A DNA stretch of 23,361 bases from Iamia sp052038315 (GCA_052038315.1 JBQGCF010000078.1:1-23361), one strand, 5' to 3'. Shown: positions 15,109-22,306, numbered from the stretch's first letter. Program-made: numbers and translations. Notes: generated from the letters alone by a model not told the origin.

Positions 15109-15141
15109 CGCCTCGACGGCTAGGCGGGGGTGGCCTGGTTC
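15109..15141. repeat. 33-bp direct repeat, right copy (spans the kinase gene end)
   Basis: Matches 13852-13884 at 31 of 33 bases. Here the minus strand encodes the true kinase C-terminus (NQATPA plus stop), while the plus strand carries an orphan copy of the M42 C-terminal codons RLDG plus stop. Confidence 0.9.
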
Positions 15142-16115
15142 ATGCGGTCCATGCGGTCGAGGTGCGAGTCGCCGATGAGCATGGCGTGGAGGCGCCGGTA
15201 GGGGTGGCGCACGTCGAGGTGGGCGGGGCCGACCGTCGGGGGGTAGGCGAGCAGCTCCTCGACGTCCCAGGCGATGGCGAACAGCCGGCAGCGGTCGAGC
15301 TGCTCGGGGGCCGAGAACAGCTCCGGGTAGTCCTCGGCCAGCCAGTAGGGGACCTCGGCGTAGTCCTCGGCGTGGGTCTGGCCGGCGTAGCTGGCCGGGA
15401 CGTGGAGGTCCGGGTAGGCGCAGAAGCGGAGGAAGACGTCGAGGTCGAGGTCGCGGGGCGCGCCCCGGGCCCACTCGAAGTCGAGGATGGCCTCCAGGCG
15501 CCGGCGGCGGGGGTCGTAGAGGACGTTCTCGAAGCTCAGGTCGCCGTGGATCAGGGTCCGCGAGGTGAACGGCTCCAGGCACCAGGCCAGGCCCTGGACC
15601 ATGGCGCTCAGGTCCTCGGCGAAGCGCCGGTCGACGTGCTCGAGCCGCCCGACCCGGTCGATCGAGACGATCAGCCGGGCCACCGCCATCGTCCCCGACG
15701 GCGCCGGGTCGAGGAGCTGGGGGAGGTGGCGCAGCGGGGCGAGGGCCGGGACCTCGGTGGTGTGGATCAGCTTGAGCCGCTCGGCCAGGTCGCCGATGGC
15801 GGCCCGTCGCTCGTCCCGGCTGAGCGACGGCCACACCCGGCTCAGCGGGAACCCGGGGAGCCGCCCGAGCACCAGCCACTCGCTGCCCATCTCGGCGCCG
15901 TAGCCGAGGACCGGCGGGTAGCCGACGGCGTTGGGGAGGATCTGCGAGAGCTGGGCCTCCCGGCGCAGCCGCTGGTCGGGGCGGCAGCTGACCCGGACGA
16001 CGAGGTCGTCGGTCATCCAGACCTCGTTGTTGACGCTCTCGACGGCCTCCAGGGGGACGTCCGGCCTCAGGCCGACGCCGGCCAGGGCCCGACGGGCGCG
16101 CAGCTCCGGCAGCAC
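15120..16115 (-). CDS. Aminoglycoside-phosphotransferase-fold (APH) kinase family protein
   Basis: A 331-residue protein with the APH/choline kinase fold, probably phosphorylating a small metabolite. The catalytic loop is HGDLSFENVL (H190, D192, N197), and the metal-binding segment AILDFEWARG carries D212. The N-lobe has LVVRVSCRPDQRLRREAQL, where the nucleotide-binding lysine of many kinases is not obvious. APH-family members act on antibiotics, choline, homoserine, sugars and others; nothing here fixes the substrate, and it should not be called a resistance gene on this evidence. The start is GTG 16115, since a stop closes the frame just upstream; GAGGGG lies about ten bases before. It appears to be transcribed alone, separated from the upstream operon by a hairpin. 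Confidence 0.85.
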   Translation of the reverse strand: MLPELRARRALAGVGLRPDVPLEAVESVNNEVWMTDDLVVRVSCRPDQRLRREAQLSQILPNAVGYPPVLGYGAEMGSEWLVLGRLPGFPLSRVWPSLSRDERRAAIGDLAERLKLIHTTEVPALAPLRHLPQLLDPAPSGTMAVARLIVSIDRVGRLEHVDRRFAEDLSAMVQGLAWCLEPFTSRTLIHGDLSFENVLYDPRRRRLEAILDFEWARGAPRDLDLDVFLRFCAYPDLHVPASYAGQTHAEDYAEVPYWLAEDYPELFSAPEQLDRCRLFAIAWDVEELLAYPPTVGPAHLDVRHPYRRLHAMLIGDSHLDRMDRMNQATPA

Positions 16116-16175
16116 CTCAGATCGACCCCTCGGGACGCATGGGGGTCCATCGGCCCTCCGCCAGCCTCGATGAGG

Positions 16176-16201
16176 ATTTCAGCCACGCAGTGTGGCGAAA
16201 T
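16176..16201 (-). terminator. Hairpin between the serine-hydrolase gene and the kinase gene
   Basis: A 10-bp stem with one bulged base (16176-16186 with 16192-16201) around a GCAGT loop. It begins seven bases after the serine-hydrolase stop, in transcript direction. It is AT-richer than its surroundings. No T-tract follows, so it is a terminator or an operator for the kinase. Confidence 0.55.
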
Positions 16202-16207
16202 GGTCTC

Positions 16208-17017
16208 TCAGGGTGATTGCTGGAGGACGGCGGCTGACAGGGCGGGCCAGAGGGGCTTGGCCCAGGCCTCGAACTCCCGGTCGGTGAGCACGACGAGGCC
16301 CAGGTCACGGGTGGGATCGACCCAGACGAAGGTCCCGCTCCGGCCGAAGTGGCCGAAGGTGGCCGGGTGGCCGTCGGGGGCCGTCCAGTGGGGGTCCTTG
16401 GTGCCCTTGATCTCGAAGCCGAGGCCCCAGTCGTTGGGCGTCTGCTTGCCGTAGCCGGGGACCAGGCCGTCGAGCCCCGGGAAGGCCACCGCGCGGGCCG
16501 CCTCCAGGGTCGCCGGGGCCAGCAGCGTCGGCCGGAGCAGCTCCCCCACCCAGCGGGCCAGGTCGGTGGCGGTGCTGGTGGCGCCGCTGGCCGGCGACCC
16601 GTCCAGGCTGGTGGCGGTCATCCCCAGGGGGGCGAGGACCGCCTCGTCGAGGTAGGTCCCCGGCGCCAGGTCGCAGGCCCCGGCCAGGACCTGGCCGAGC
16701 AGGTTGAACCCGGCGTTGCTGTAGATGCGGCGGCGCCCGGGCTTGGCGATCTCGCCACCGTCGAGGCCCAGCCCCGAGGCGTGGGCGAGGAGGTGGCGGA
16801 CGGTCGAGCCCTCGGGCCCGGCCGGGTCGTCGAGGGCGAGGCTCTCCTCCTCGACCGCCACCAGGACGGCCGTGGCGAACAGCGGCTTGGTGACCGAGGC
16901 CAGCCAGAAGGGCCGGTCGAGGTCGCCGTAGCCGTCCCGGACCCCGTCCGGGCCGACGACGACGGCGGCGGCGTTGGCGACCGGCCAGTCGGCGATCACG
17001 TCCAGGGGCGAGGCCAC
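16208..17017 (-). CDS. Serine hydrolase, beta-lactamase / PBP-like (class C fold) family
   Basis: A 269-residue protein of the beta-lactamase superfamily (esterase, D-aminopeptidase or PBP4*-like). The serine motif S-V-T-K is at S41/K44 (LASVTKPLF), the second motif YSN at 99-101 (RIYSNAGFN), HASGL at 79-83, and a third-motif equivalent HFGRSG at 223-228. There is no signal peptide in the chosen frame, so a cytoplasmic esterase-type role is more likely than antibiotic resistance. It is shorter than class C enzymes (about 360 residues). The start is uncertain: GTG 17017 follows the dioxygenase stop by two bases, which suits translational coupling as the third gene of the SDR-PhyH operon. Confidence 0.85.
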   Translation of the reverse strand: MASPLDVIADWPVANAAAVVVGPDGVRDGYGDLDRPFWLASVTKPLFATAVLVAVEEESLALDDPAGPEGSTVRHLLAHASGLGLDGGEIAKPGRRRIYSNAGFNLLGQVLAGACDLAPGTYLDEAVLAPLGMTATSLDGSPASGATSTATDLARWVGELLRPTLLAPATLEAARAVAFPGLDGLVPGYGKQTPNDWGLGFEIKGTKDPHWTAPDGHPATFGHFGRSGTFVWVDPTRDLGLVVLTDREFEAWAKPLWPALSAAVLQQSP

Positions 17018-17019
17018 CG

Positions 17020-17910
17020 TCAGCCGTCGCTCTCTGGGGCGCTCGGCTTCGCCTCGCCGCCCATCCGGTCGAAGAGGGTGGCCGGCCGGTCGCCGGTGGG
17101 CTCGTCGAGGAGCAGCACGGCGGGGTCGTGCTTGTCGATGTGGCCGATCAGGCCCCGGTAGACCCCGAAGCCGCACAGCTTCCGCAGCGCGGGGGAGAAG
17201 GTCCGGGCCACGTCGAGCGGGATGCCCAGCTGCTGGTTCTCCTGCTGGCGGATCCATCCGGCGCAGTAGTTCATGGCGAGCCCCATCCGCCGCCCGTCGG
17301 TGGTGTTGGCCCCGCCGCCGTGCCAGGTCGAACCGGGCCAGATCAGCACCGAGCCCCGCTCCATCGAGGCGGCGACGGTCTCGATGTCGCCGAAGGGGTC
17401 GGGCTGGGTCTCGGACCGGTGCGAGCCGGGGACGACCCGGGTGGCGCCGTTGGCCTCGGTGAAGTCGGTCAGCGCCCACATCGAGTTGCAGATCACCGGG
17501 ACGTGGGGGCGGGGGAGGGGGATGACGGCGTCGTCGACGTGCAGCGGCTGGGCCACCTCGCCCGGGTCGATAGCGATCGACGACAGCGACGACACCAGGC
17601 AGCCCCGCCCGATCACCCCCTCGACGACCGGCAGCACCGAGGAGTGGACGGGCACCTCCTGGAAGACCGGGTCGAGGGCCAGGAGGTTGTAGATCCGGAC
17701 CGTCGTACGGCCCTCGAAGGTGTTGTCGGCGGGGACGGCGTCGAGGTCGCGCTCGAGCCGGGCGAGGGTCTCGTCGAGCCGGTCGAGCAGGTCGGGCTCG
17801 ATGGCGTCGGGGACGATCGTGTAGCCGTCGGCCTCGATGGCGGCCAGGTGGTCGGCCAGCCTGGGGTCGGCCGGCCGGGGGTCGGCCGGCTGCCCTTCGC
17901 CGGGTGTCAT
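17020..17910 (-). CDS. Phytanoyl-CoA dioxygenase (PhyH) family Fe(II)/2-oxoglutarate oxygenase
   Basis: A 296-residue non-heme iron oxygenase. The facial triad is visible as H124 and D126 in PLHVDDAV and H197 in TWHGGGANTT, with R207/R208 placed to bind 2-oxoglutarate. Typical PhyH segments include NSMWALTDFTEANGATRVVPGSHR. Bacterial members hydroxylate or halogenate varied small molecules, including terpenoids, peptides and compatible solutes, so true phytanoyl-CoA activity should not be assumed. It starts at ATG 17910, overlapping the SDR stop (ATGA), and is followed after two bases by the serine hydrolase. The C-terminal tail is polar and probably dispensable. Confidence 0.9.
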   Translation of the reverse strand: MTPGEGQPADPRPADPRLADHLAAIEADGYTIVPDAIEPDLLDRLDETLARLERDLDAVPADNTFEGRTTVRIYNLLALDPVFQEVPVHSSVLPVVEGVIGRGCLVSSLSSIAIDPGEVAQPLHVDDAVIPLPRPHVPVICNSMWALTDFTEANGATRVVPGSHRSETQPDPFGDIETVAASMERGSVLIWPGSTWHGGGANTTDGRRMGLAMNYCAGWIRQQENQQLGIPLDVARTFSPALRKLCGFGVYRGLIGHIDKHDPAVLLLDEPTGDRPATLFDRMGGEAKPSAPESDG

Positions 17911-18665
17911 CGCTCCTCCGCGGGCAGCCGCACCAGGACGTCGTCGGCCCCGTCGGCGGTGAACGCCAGGCGCAGCAGGTGGTCGGCCACGAAGGTGGCG
18001 CTGTTGAACGCCTCGTCGGCCTTGAGCCGGACGAACTGCTGGTGCCGGGGGAAGGCCTCCGGGGACGAGGCCCGGATGGCCGACTGCATCCCGGTGTCGA
18101 CCACGCCGGGGGCGACGGCCAGGACCCGGAGCCCGGCGTCCGCCTCCTCCTCGGCCAGGGCCAGGCAGAGGGCGTCGACGGCGGCCTTGGAGGCGGCGTA
18201 GGGGGCCCAGCCGGCGGTCGGGTTGCGACCGGCGCCCGACGAGATGGCGAGGAAGGCGGCCGGGCCGGAGCGGCCCCGGCTGCGGACGTGGCGGGCGTAG
18301 GCGGCCGCGGTGTGGGCCACGCCCTCGACGTTGGTGCGGAAGGTGGCGGCCACCTCGGCGGGGTCGTCGTCACGCAGGGGCCCGAGCGGGCCGAGGAGGC
18401 CGGCGTTGGCCACGCAGAGGTCGATCGGCCCCACCTCGGTGGCGGCCCGCTCGACGAAGGCGGCGACGGCGGCCGCGTCGGTGACGTCGACGCTGGCGGT
18501 GACGCCCTCGGCCCCGGCGGGCAGGGTCGGCTCGGTCCGGGCGCAGAGGGCGAGGCGCAGCCCGGCGGCGGCGAAGCGCTCGGCCACCCCGGCGCCGATC
18601 CCGCCGCTGGCCCCGGTGACCAGCGCGGTGCGACCGGCGACGTCGGGGAGCTCCACGGCTGTCAC
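17907..18665 (-). CDS. Short-chain dehydrogenase/reductase (SDR)
   Basis: A 252-residue classical SDR, an NAD(P)-dependent alcohol/ketone oxidoreductase. The Rossmann motif TGASGGIG is at 17-24 and NAG at 87-89. The catalytic S143, Y156 and K160 lie in SSGAGRNPTAGWAPYAASK, and VAPGVVDTGM follows. C43-A-R-T after the second strand suggests NADP preference, as Arg there often binds the 2'-phosphate. First gene of a minus-strand operon with PhyH and the serine hydrolase; its stop overlaps the PhyH start. The start is GTG 18665, 28 bp from the divergent alkyltransferase-like gene, so the two promoters must overlap. A GTG three codons inside is an alternative. Confidence 0.9.
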   Translation of the reverse strand: MTAVELPDVAGRTALVTGASGGIGAGVAERFAAAGLRLALCARTEPTLPAGAEGVTASVDVTDAAAVAAFVERAATEVGPIDLCVANAGLLGPLGPLRDDDPAEVAATFRTNVEGVAHTAAAYARHVRSRGRSGPAAFLAISSGAGRNPTAGWAPYAASKAAVDALCLALAEEEADAGLRVLAVAPGVVDTGMQSAIRASSPEAFPRHQQFVRLKADEAFNSATFVADHLLRLAFTADGADDVLVRLPAEER

Positions 18666-18693
18666 CCCGCCGACCGTAGGCGAGGATGGCGAC

Positions 18694-19011
18694 GTGAGCC
18701 GTCATGCCGCCGATGGGCCCGAGCCCGACCTCCAGCGGGCGATCGACGAGGTGCTGGGGTCGCTGCTGCCGGGCGACGTGGTCACCTACGGCGAGGTGGC
18801 CGAGGAGGCGGGGTGGCCCGGGCGGTCCCGGGCCGTCGGCCGGGTCCTGTCGACCAGCGGCGGCGCCTACCCCTGGTGGCGGGTGGTCAACGCCGCCGGG
18901 CGCCTCGTCCCCGGTCACGAGGCCGAGCAGGCCCGGCGGCTGGCCGAGGAGGGCGTCGCCGTCGACGTCGAGCGGGGGCGCGTCCTGCCCGTGCGCAGGG
19001 CAGACTCCTGA
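18694..19011 (+). CDS. Alkyltransferase-like protein (MGMT family, no active cysteine)
   Basis: A 105-residue protein consisting of the DNA-binding domain of O6-methylguanine-DNA methyltransferase. The winged-helix part VVTYGEVAEEAGWPGRSRAVGRVLS is clear. The active-site PCHRV of true MGMTs reads PWWRVV here, so tryptophan replaces the methyl-accepting cysteine. Such alkyltransferase-like (ATL) proteins bind O6-alkylguanine and recruit nucleotide excision repair rather than removing the lesion. GTG 18694 is the start, with GAGGA seven bases upstream. The glutathione peroxidase gene follows after three bases, making a small damage-defence operon. Confidence 0.9.
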   Translation: MSRHAADGPEPDLQRAIDEVLGSLLPGDVVTYGEVAEEAGWPGRSRAVGRVLSTSGGAYPWWRVVNAAGRLVPGHEAEQARRLAEEGVAVDVERGRVLPVRRADS

Positions 19012-19014
19012 CCC

Positions 19015-19503
19015 ATGGCCCTGTACGACCACAGCATCCACACCCTCGACGGCAGCGACGCCGACCTCTCCGCTCTCCGCGGCAAGGCCGTCCTCGCCGT
19101 CAACGTCGCCTCCAAGTGCGGCCTCACCCCGCAGTACGCCGGGCTCGAGAAGCTGCAGGCCACCTACGCGGAGCAGGGCTTCACCGTCGTCGGCTTCCCG
19201 TGCAACCAGTTCATGGGCCAGGAGCCGGGCACGGCGGAGGAGATCCAGACCTTCTGCTCGACGACCTACGGCATCACCTTCCCGATCATGGAGAAGATCG
19301 ACGTCAACGGCGACGACCGCCACCCGATCTACGCCGAGCTGACCGCCACCGCCGACGCCGAGGGCCACGACGGCGACATCCGCTGGAACTTCGAGAAGTT
19401 CCTGATCGCGCCCGACGGCACCGTGGCGGCCCGCTTCGCCCCGCAGGTCGAGCCCGAGGACCCGACGATCACCGCCGCCATCGAGGGCGCCCTCCCCGGC
19501 TGA
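19015..19503 (+). CDS. Glutathione peroxidase family (thioredoxin-dependent type) peroxidase
   Basis: A 162-residue thioredoxin-fold peroxidase reducing hydrogen peroxide or lipid hydroperoxides. Peroxidatic C35 lies in NVASKCGLTPQY. The supporting tetrad residues are Q69 in FPCNQFMGQEPG and W124/N125 in RWNFEKFL. C81 in FCSTTYGITFP is in the position of the resolving cysteine of thioredoxin-dependent members, so thioredoxin rather than glutathione is the probable reductant; actinobacteria generally lack glutathione. ATG 19015, three bases after the alkyltransferase-like stop, so probably cotranscribed. Confidence 0.95.
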   Translation: MALYDHSIHTLDGSDADLSALRGKAVLAVNVASKCGLTPQYAGLEKLQATYAEQGFTVVGFPCNQFMGQEPGTAEEIQTFCSTTYGITFPIMEKIDVNGDDRHPIYAELTATADAEGHDGDIRWNFEKFLIAPDGTVAARFAPQVEPEDPTITAAIEGALPG

Positions 19504-19537
19504 CCCCCGCGGACATCCTGCGGCGTCCAGCGGCGCG

Positions 19538-19559
19538 AACCCCTGCCAGGTTTGGGGTT
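19538..19559 (+). terminator. Hairpin between the peroxidase and helicase genes
   Basis: AACCCC (19538-19543) pairs with GGGGTT (19554-19559) around a 10-nt loop, 34 nt after the peroxidase stop and followed by a short T-rich TTTCAC. Probable terminator, though it also overlaps where the helicase -35 would be. Confidence 0.45.
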
Positions 19560-19576
19560 TCACAAGCGCGCACCCG

Positions 19577-19582
19577 TAGGCT
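19577..19582 (+). promoter_or_regulatory. Possible -10 element for a near-leaderless helicase transcript
   Basis: TAGGCT fits TANNNT and ends ten bases before ATG 19593, where no Shine-Dalgarno is visible. The same word CCGTAGGC precedes the alkyltransferase-like gene (from 18674). No clear -35. Confidence 0.35.
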
Positions 19583-19592
19583 GGTCGCCGAC

Positions 19593-20759
19593 ATGACGAC
19601 GACCTTCGAGCAGCTCGGGGTCGATACCGCCCTGGTCAAGGCCCTCTCCGAGAGGGGCATCGACCGGGCGTTCCCGATCCAAGAGCTCACCATCAGCGAT
19701 GCGCTGGCCGGCCGCGATGTGTGCGGCAAGGCCAAGACCGGTTCCGGCAAGACCCTGGCCTTCGGCCTCCCCACCCTCCAGCGGGTGGCCAAGGCCGAGC
19801 CGCGCCGCCCCAAGGCCCTCGTGCTCGTGCCCACCCGCGAGCTGGCCACCCAGGTGTCCGAGGAGCTGATCCCGCTGGGCCAGGCCATCGACCGCCGGGT
19901 GGTCGCCATCTACGGCGGCGCCAACATGGGCGGCCAGATCAAGGCCCTGGCCCAGGGGGCTGAGGTCGTGGTGGCCACGCCCGGCCGCATGATCGACATG
20001 ATCGAGCGGGAGGAGGCCTGGCTCGACGACGTGGAGATCGTGGTGGTCGACGAGGCCGACCGCATGGCCGACATGGGCTTCCTGCCCCAGGTCGAGTGGC
20101 TGCTGCGCCACATCAAGGGCACCCACCAGACGCTGCTGTTCTCGGCCACCCTCGACGGTGCGGTCAAGACCCTGGTCACCCGGTACCAGGACGACCCGGT
20201 CCGCCACGAGGTGGTCTCGGCCACGGTGACCGTCGACGAGATGACCCACCGGTTCATCGCCGTCCACCAGATGGACAAGTCGAAGGTCATCGCCGCCATC
20301 GGCAACGCCTCGAACCGCACGATCGTCTTCACCCGCACCAAGCGCTACGCCGACCGGCTGGTCGACGATCTCAAGGCCGAGGGCGTCAAGGCCGGCGCCA
20401 TCCACGGCGACCTGCCCCAGAAGCTGCGGGAGCGGGCCCTCGCCGACTTCGCCGCCGGCAAGCTGCCGGTGCTGGTGGCCACCGACGTGGCCGCCCGGGG
20501 CATCCACGTCGACGACGTCGACGTGGTGATCCACGGCGACCCGCCCGAGGACCACAAGGCCTACCTGCACCGCTCGGGCCGCACCGCCCGGGCCGGCGAG
20601 TCGGGCCTGGTCGTCACCCTCGCCCTGTGGAACGAGGAGCTCGAGGTCAAGCGGCTGCAGAAGCGGCTCGGGCTGGAGCTGCCCATCACCGAGATGTTCT
20701 CCAACGACGCCCGCCTCAAGGACCTCACTGCCTGGGATCCCATGGAGAAGGCCGGCTGA
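19593..20759 (+). CDS. DEAD-box ATP-dependent RNA helicase
   Basis: A 388-residue minimal DEAD-box helicase acting on structured RNA, for example in ribosome assembly or mRNA decay. All core motifs are present: Q motif (FEQLGV...FPIQ30), Walker A AKTGSGKT (47-54), PTRELA (80-85), TPGR (129-132), DEAD (153-156), SAT (184-186), then in the second RecA domain IVFTRTKRYADRL, VLVATDVAARGIHVDDVDVVIHGDPP and HRSGRTARAG. It ends soon after the second RecA domain without the basic or Gly-rich tail of larger RhlE/DeaD proteins. ATG 19593 is the start; the frame is open far upstream but that part is antisense to the SDR gene. Its stop overlaps the methyltransferase start. Confidence 0.94.
   Translation: MTTTFEQLGVDTALVKALSERGIDRAFPIQELTISDALAGRDVCGKAKTGSGKTLAFGLPTLQRVAKAEPRRPKALVLVPTRELATQVSEELIPLGQAIDRRVVAIYGGANMGGQIKALAQGAEVVVATPGRMIDMIEREEAWLDDVEIVVVDEADRMADMGFLPQVEWLLRHIKGTHQTLLFSATLDGAVKTLVTRYQDDPVRHEVVSATVTVDEMTHRFIAVHQMDKSKVIAAIGNASNRTIVFTRTKRYADRLVDDLKAEGVKAGAIHGDLPQKLRERALADFAAGKLPVLVATDVAARGIHVDDVDVVIHGDPPEDHKAYLHRSGRTARAGESGLVVTLALWNEELEVKRLQKRLGLELPITEMFSNDARLKDLTAWDPMEKAG
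20744..20751 (+). promoter_or_regulatory. Shine-Dalgarno supporting a CTG start of the methyltransferase
   Basis: GGAGAAGG inside the last helicase codons, ending four bases before CTG 20756. It is well placed for initiation there and for none of the alternative in-frame GTG codons. Confidence 0.5.
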
Positions 20760-22306
20760 CCGAGCCGCCTGCGGCGTCGCCGGCGCACCTGTCCGCCGCC
20801 GAGCGGCGGGCGCTGGGGGCGTGGTACACGCCGCCGGACGTGGCGGCCGAGCTGGTCGCCTGGGCCGCCGCCGGCTGGGGCGCGCCCGACCGGGTGATCG
20901 ACCCGGCGTGCGGGGCCGGGGTCTTCCTCCTCGCCGCCCGCTCGGCCTGGCCGGCCGCCGAGCTGGTCGGGCTCGACGTGGACCCGGGGGCGGTCGAGGC
21001 GTGCCGGGCCGCGGTGCCGGGCGCCGACGTTCGTCTCGCCGACGGGCTCGACGCCGGGCCCGAGGGCTTCGACCTGGTCGTGGGGAACCCGCCGTTCCTC
21101 GGCCAGCTGGCGTCGGCGACGGCCCGGGACCCCGAGGCGCGGCGCCGGCTCAAGGCCCGGTTCGGGGCCGCCGCGTCGGGCTACGTCGACACCGCGGCGC
21201 TGTTCCTCCTCGCCGGGCTGGAGATGGCCCGACCCGGTGGGCGGGTCGTCCTCATCCAGCCCGAGTCGGTCCTGGGCGCGGCGCACACCGGGCCGCTGCG
21301 CGCCGCCGTCGCATCGCGGGCCGTCGTCGTCGGCGTCCGCGAGGTCGACCGACGAGCCTTCGCCGCCCACGTCGACACCTGCGCCCTCCTCCTCGAACGC
21401 TCGTCGCCCCTGGTCCGACGGCGATTCGCTGTCGATTCGCCGCCGGACGGGGCCCGCCGACGCCCCCGACAGCGATTCGCTGTCGATTCGACGGCGGACG
21501 ACTCGACGGGCGGTGCGCGCCGATTCGACGGCGATTCGACGACGGACGGGCCCACGTGGTCACCCCTCCTCGCCCGGGCCCGGGGGGTGCCCGAGGTCCG
21601 GCTCGACCCGTCCGCCGGGACGATCGGCGACCGGGCCACCGCCACCGCCGGCTTCCGCCAGCACCACTACGCCCTCGCCGCCCAGGTCGTCGAGCACGCC
21701 GACGGCCTGGCCCGCATCGCCACCACCGGCCTGGTCGACCCCGGCCACCTGGCGTGGGGCGAGCGCCCGGCCCGCATCGGCGGCCGCACGTGGGCCCGCC
21801 CCGCCGCCGACCTCACCGGCGTGGCCGCCGACGACCCGGGCGTCGCGTCCTGGTTCCGGGCCCGCCTCCGCCCCAAGGTCCTCGTCGCCCCCCAGACCCG
21901 TGTCGTCGAGGCCGTGGTCGACGCCGACGGCGCCTACCTCCCGGCCACGCCCCTCGTGGCGGTCGAGCCACGGAGCGGCACCGGTGCGGCCGGCGACACC
22001 GACGACGAGGACCTGGCACCCTGGCTGATCGCCGCCGCCCTCTCGGCCCCACCGGTCACGGCGTGGGCCCTCGCCCTCACGGCGGGGACGGCCCGCAGCC
22101 GCCACGCCCTCAAGCTCTCGGCCCGCCAGGCCCTGACCGTGCCCTTCCCGGTCGACGGGGACCGCTGGCGCTCAGCCGCCGAGGCCCTCCGCCGGGGAGC
22201 CCGCCCCGACGAGCTGGCGGTCGACCTCACCGAGGCCTACGGGCTGGGCGCCGACGACCCGGTCGTCGGCTGGTGGCGCGGCCGGCTCCCGGCCCGAGGG
22301 GGCTAA
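20756..22306 (+). CDS. N6-adenine-type DNA methyltransferase (Eco57I/HsdM-like), orphan
   Basis: About 516 residues. N-terminal GAWYTPPDVAAELV (Y24-T25-P26), SAM motif I VIDPACGAGVFL (D49-G55) and the catalytic motif DLVVGNPPFLG (N111-F114) mark an amino-methyltransferase of the gamma type, which methylates adenine N6 in DNA. The region after 265 may hold target recognition. No restriction enzyme is nearby. The start is uncertain: no ATG, GTG or TTG lies in frame between 20627 and the YTP motif, while CTG 20756 overlaps the helicase stop as CTGA and has a good ribosome site; GTG 20627 or 20840 are alternatives. Residues about 222-262 are an Arg/Asp/Ser-rich insertion encoded by DNA repeats. 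The stop overlaps that of the convergent dxs gene (CTAA). Confidence 0.85.
   Translation: MTEPPAASPAHLSAAERRALGAWYTPPDVAAELVAWAAAGWGAPDRVIDPACGAGVFLLAARSAWPAAELVGLDVDPGAVEACRAAVPGADVRLADGLDAGPEGFDLVVGNPPFLGQLASATARDPEARRRLKARFGAAASGYVDTAALFLLAGLEMARPGGRVVLIQPESVLGAAHTGPLRAAVASRAVVVGVREVDRRAFAAHVDTCALLLERSSPLVRRRFAVDSPPDGARRRPRQRFAVDSTADDSTGGARRFDGDSTTDGPTWSPLLARARGVPEVRLDPSAGTIGDRATATAGFRQHHYALAAQVVEHADGLARIATTGLVDPGHLAWGERPARIGGRTWARPAADLTGVAADDPGVASWFRARLRPKVLVAPQTRVVEAVVDADGAYLPATPLVAVEPRSGTGAAGDTDDEDLAPWLIAAALSAPPVTAWALALTAGTARSRHALKLSARQALTVPFPVDGDRWRSAAEALRRGARPDELAVDLTEAYGLGADDPVVGWWRGRLPARGG
21421..21539 (+). repeat. In-frame repeat array: three phased pairs of GATTCG
   Basis: GATTCG occurs at 21423/21434, 21474/21485 and 21522/21533, each pair exactly 11 bp apart and the pairs 51 and 48 bp apart, multiples of three. 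The first two units share an identical 19-bp core. The encoded peptide repeats as RFAVDS, RFAVDS, RFDGDS. With GACTC at 21500 the array holds seven GANTC words in about 115 bp. Confidence 0.85.

Noticed and set aside
13852..15141. Conventional insertion sequence or integron cassette
   Set aside because: No transposase or integrase, no terminal inverted repeats and no recognisable recombination site; only the duplicated flanks are seen.
15120..16115. Antibiotic resistance kinase
   Set aside because: The APH fold is clear, but the family includes many metabolic kinases and there is no resistance context; a drug substrate cannot be supported.
16117..16308. Possible 63-residue gene between the kinase and hydrolase genes
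   Set aside because: It mostly overlaps the serine-hydrolase coding end in another frame, has Ser/Pro/Arg-rich composition and no good ribosome site.
16208..17017. Beta-lactamase conferring drug resistance
   Set aside because: The motifs fit the superfamily, but there is no signal peptide, the protein is short, and the operon context is metabolic.
18694..19011. Active O6-methylguanine-DNA methyltransferase
   Set aside because: The methyl-accepting cysteine is replaced by tryptophan (PWWR), so it cannot carry out the suicide transfer.
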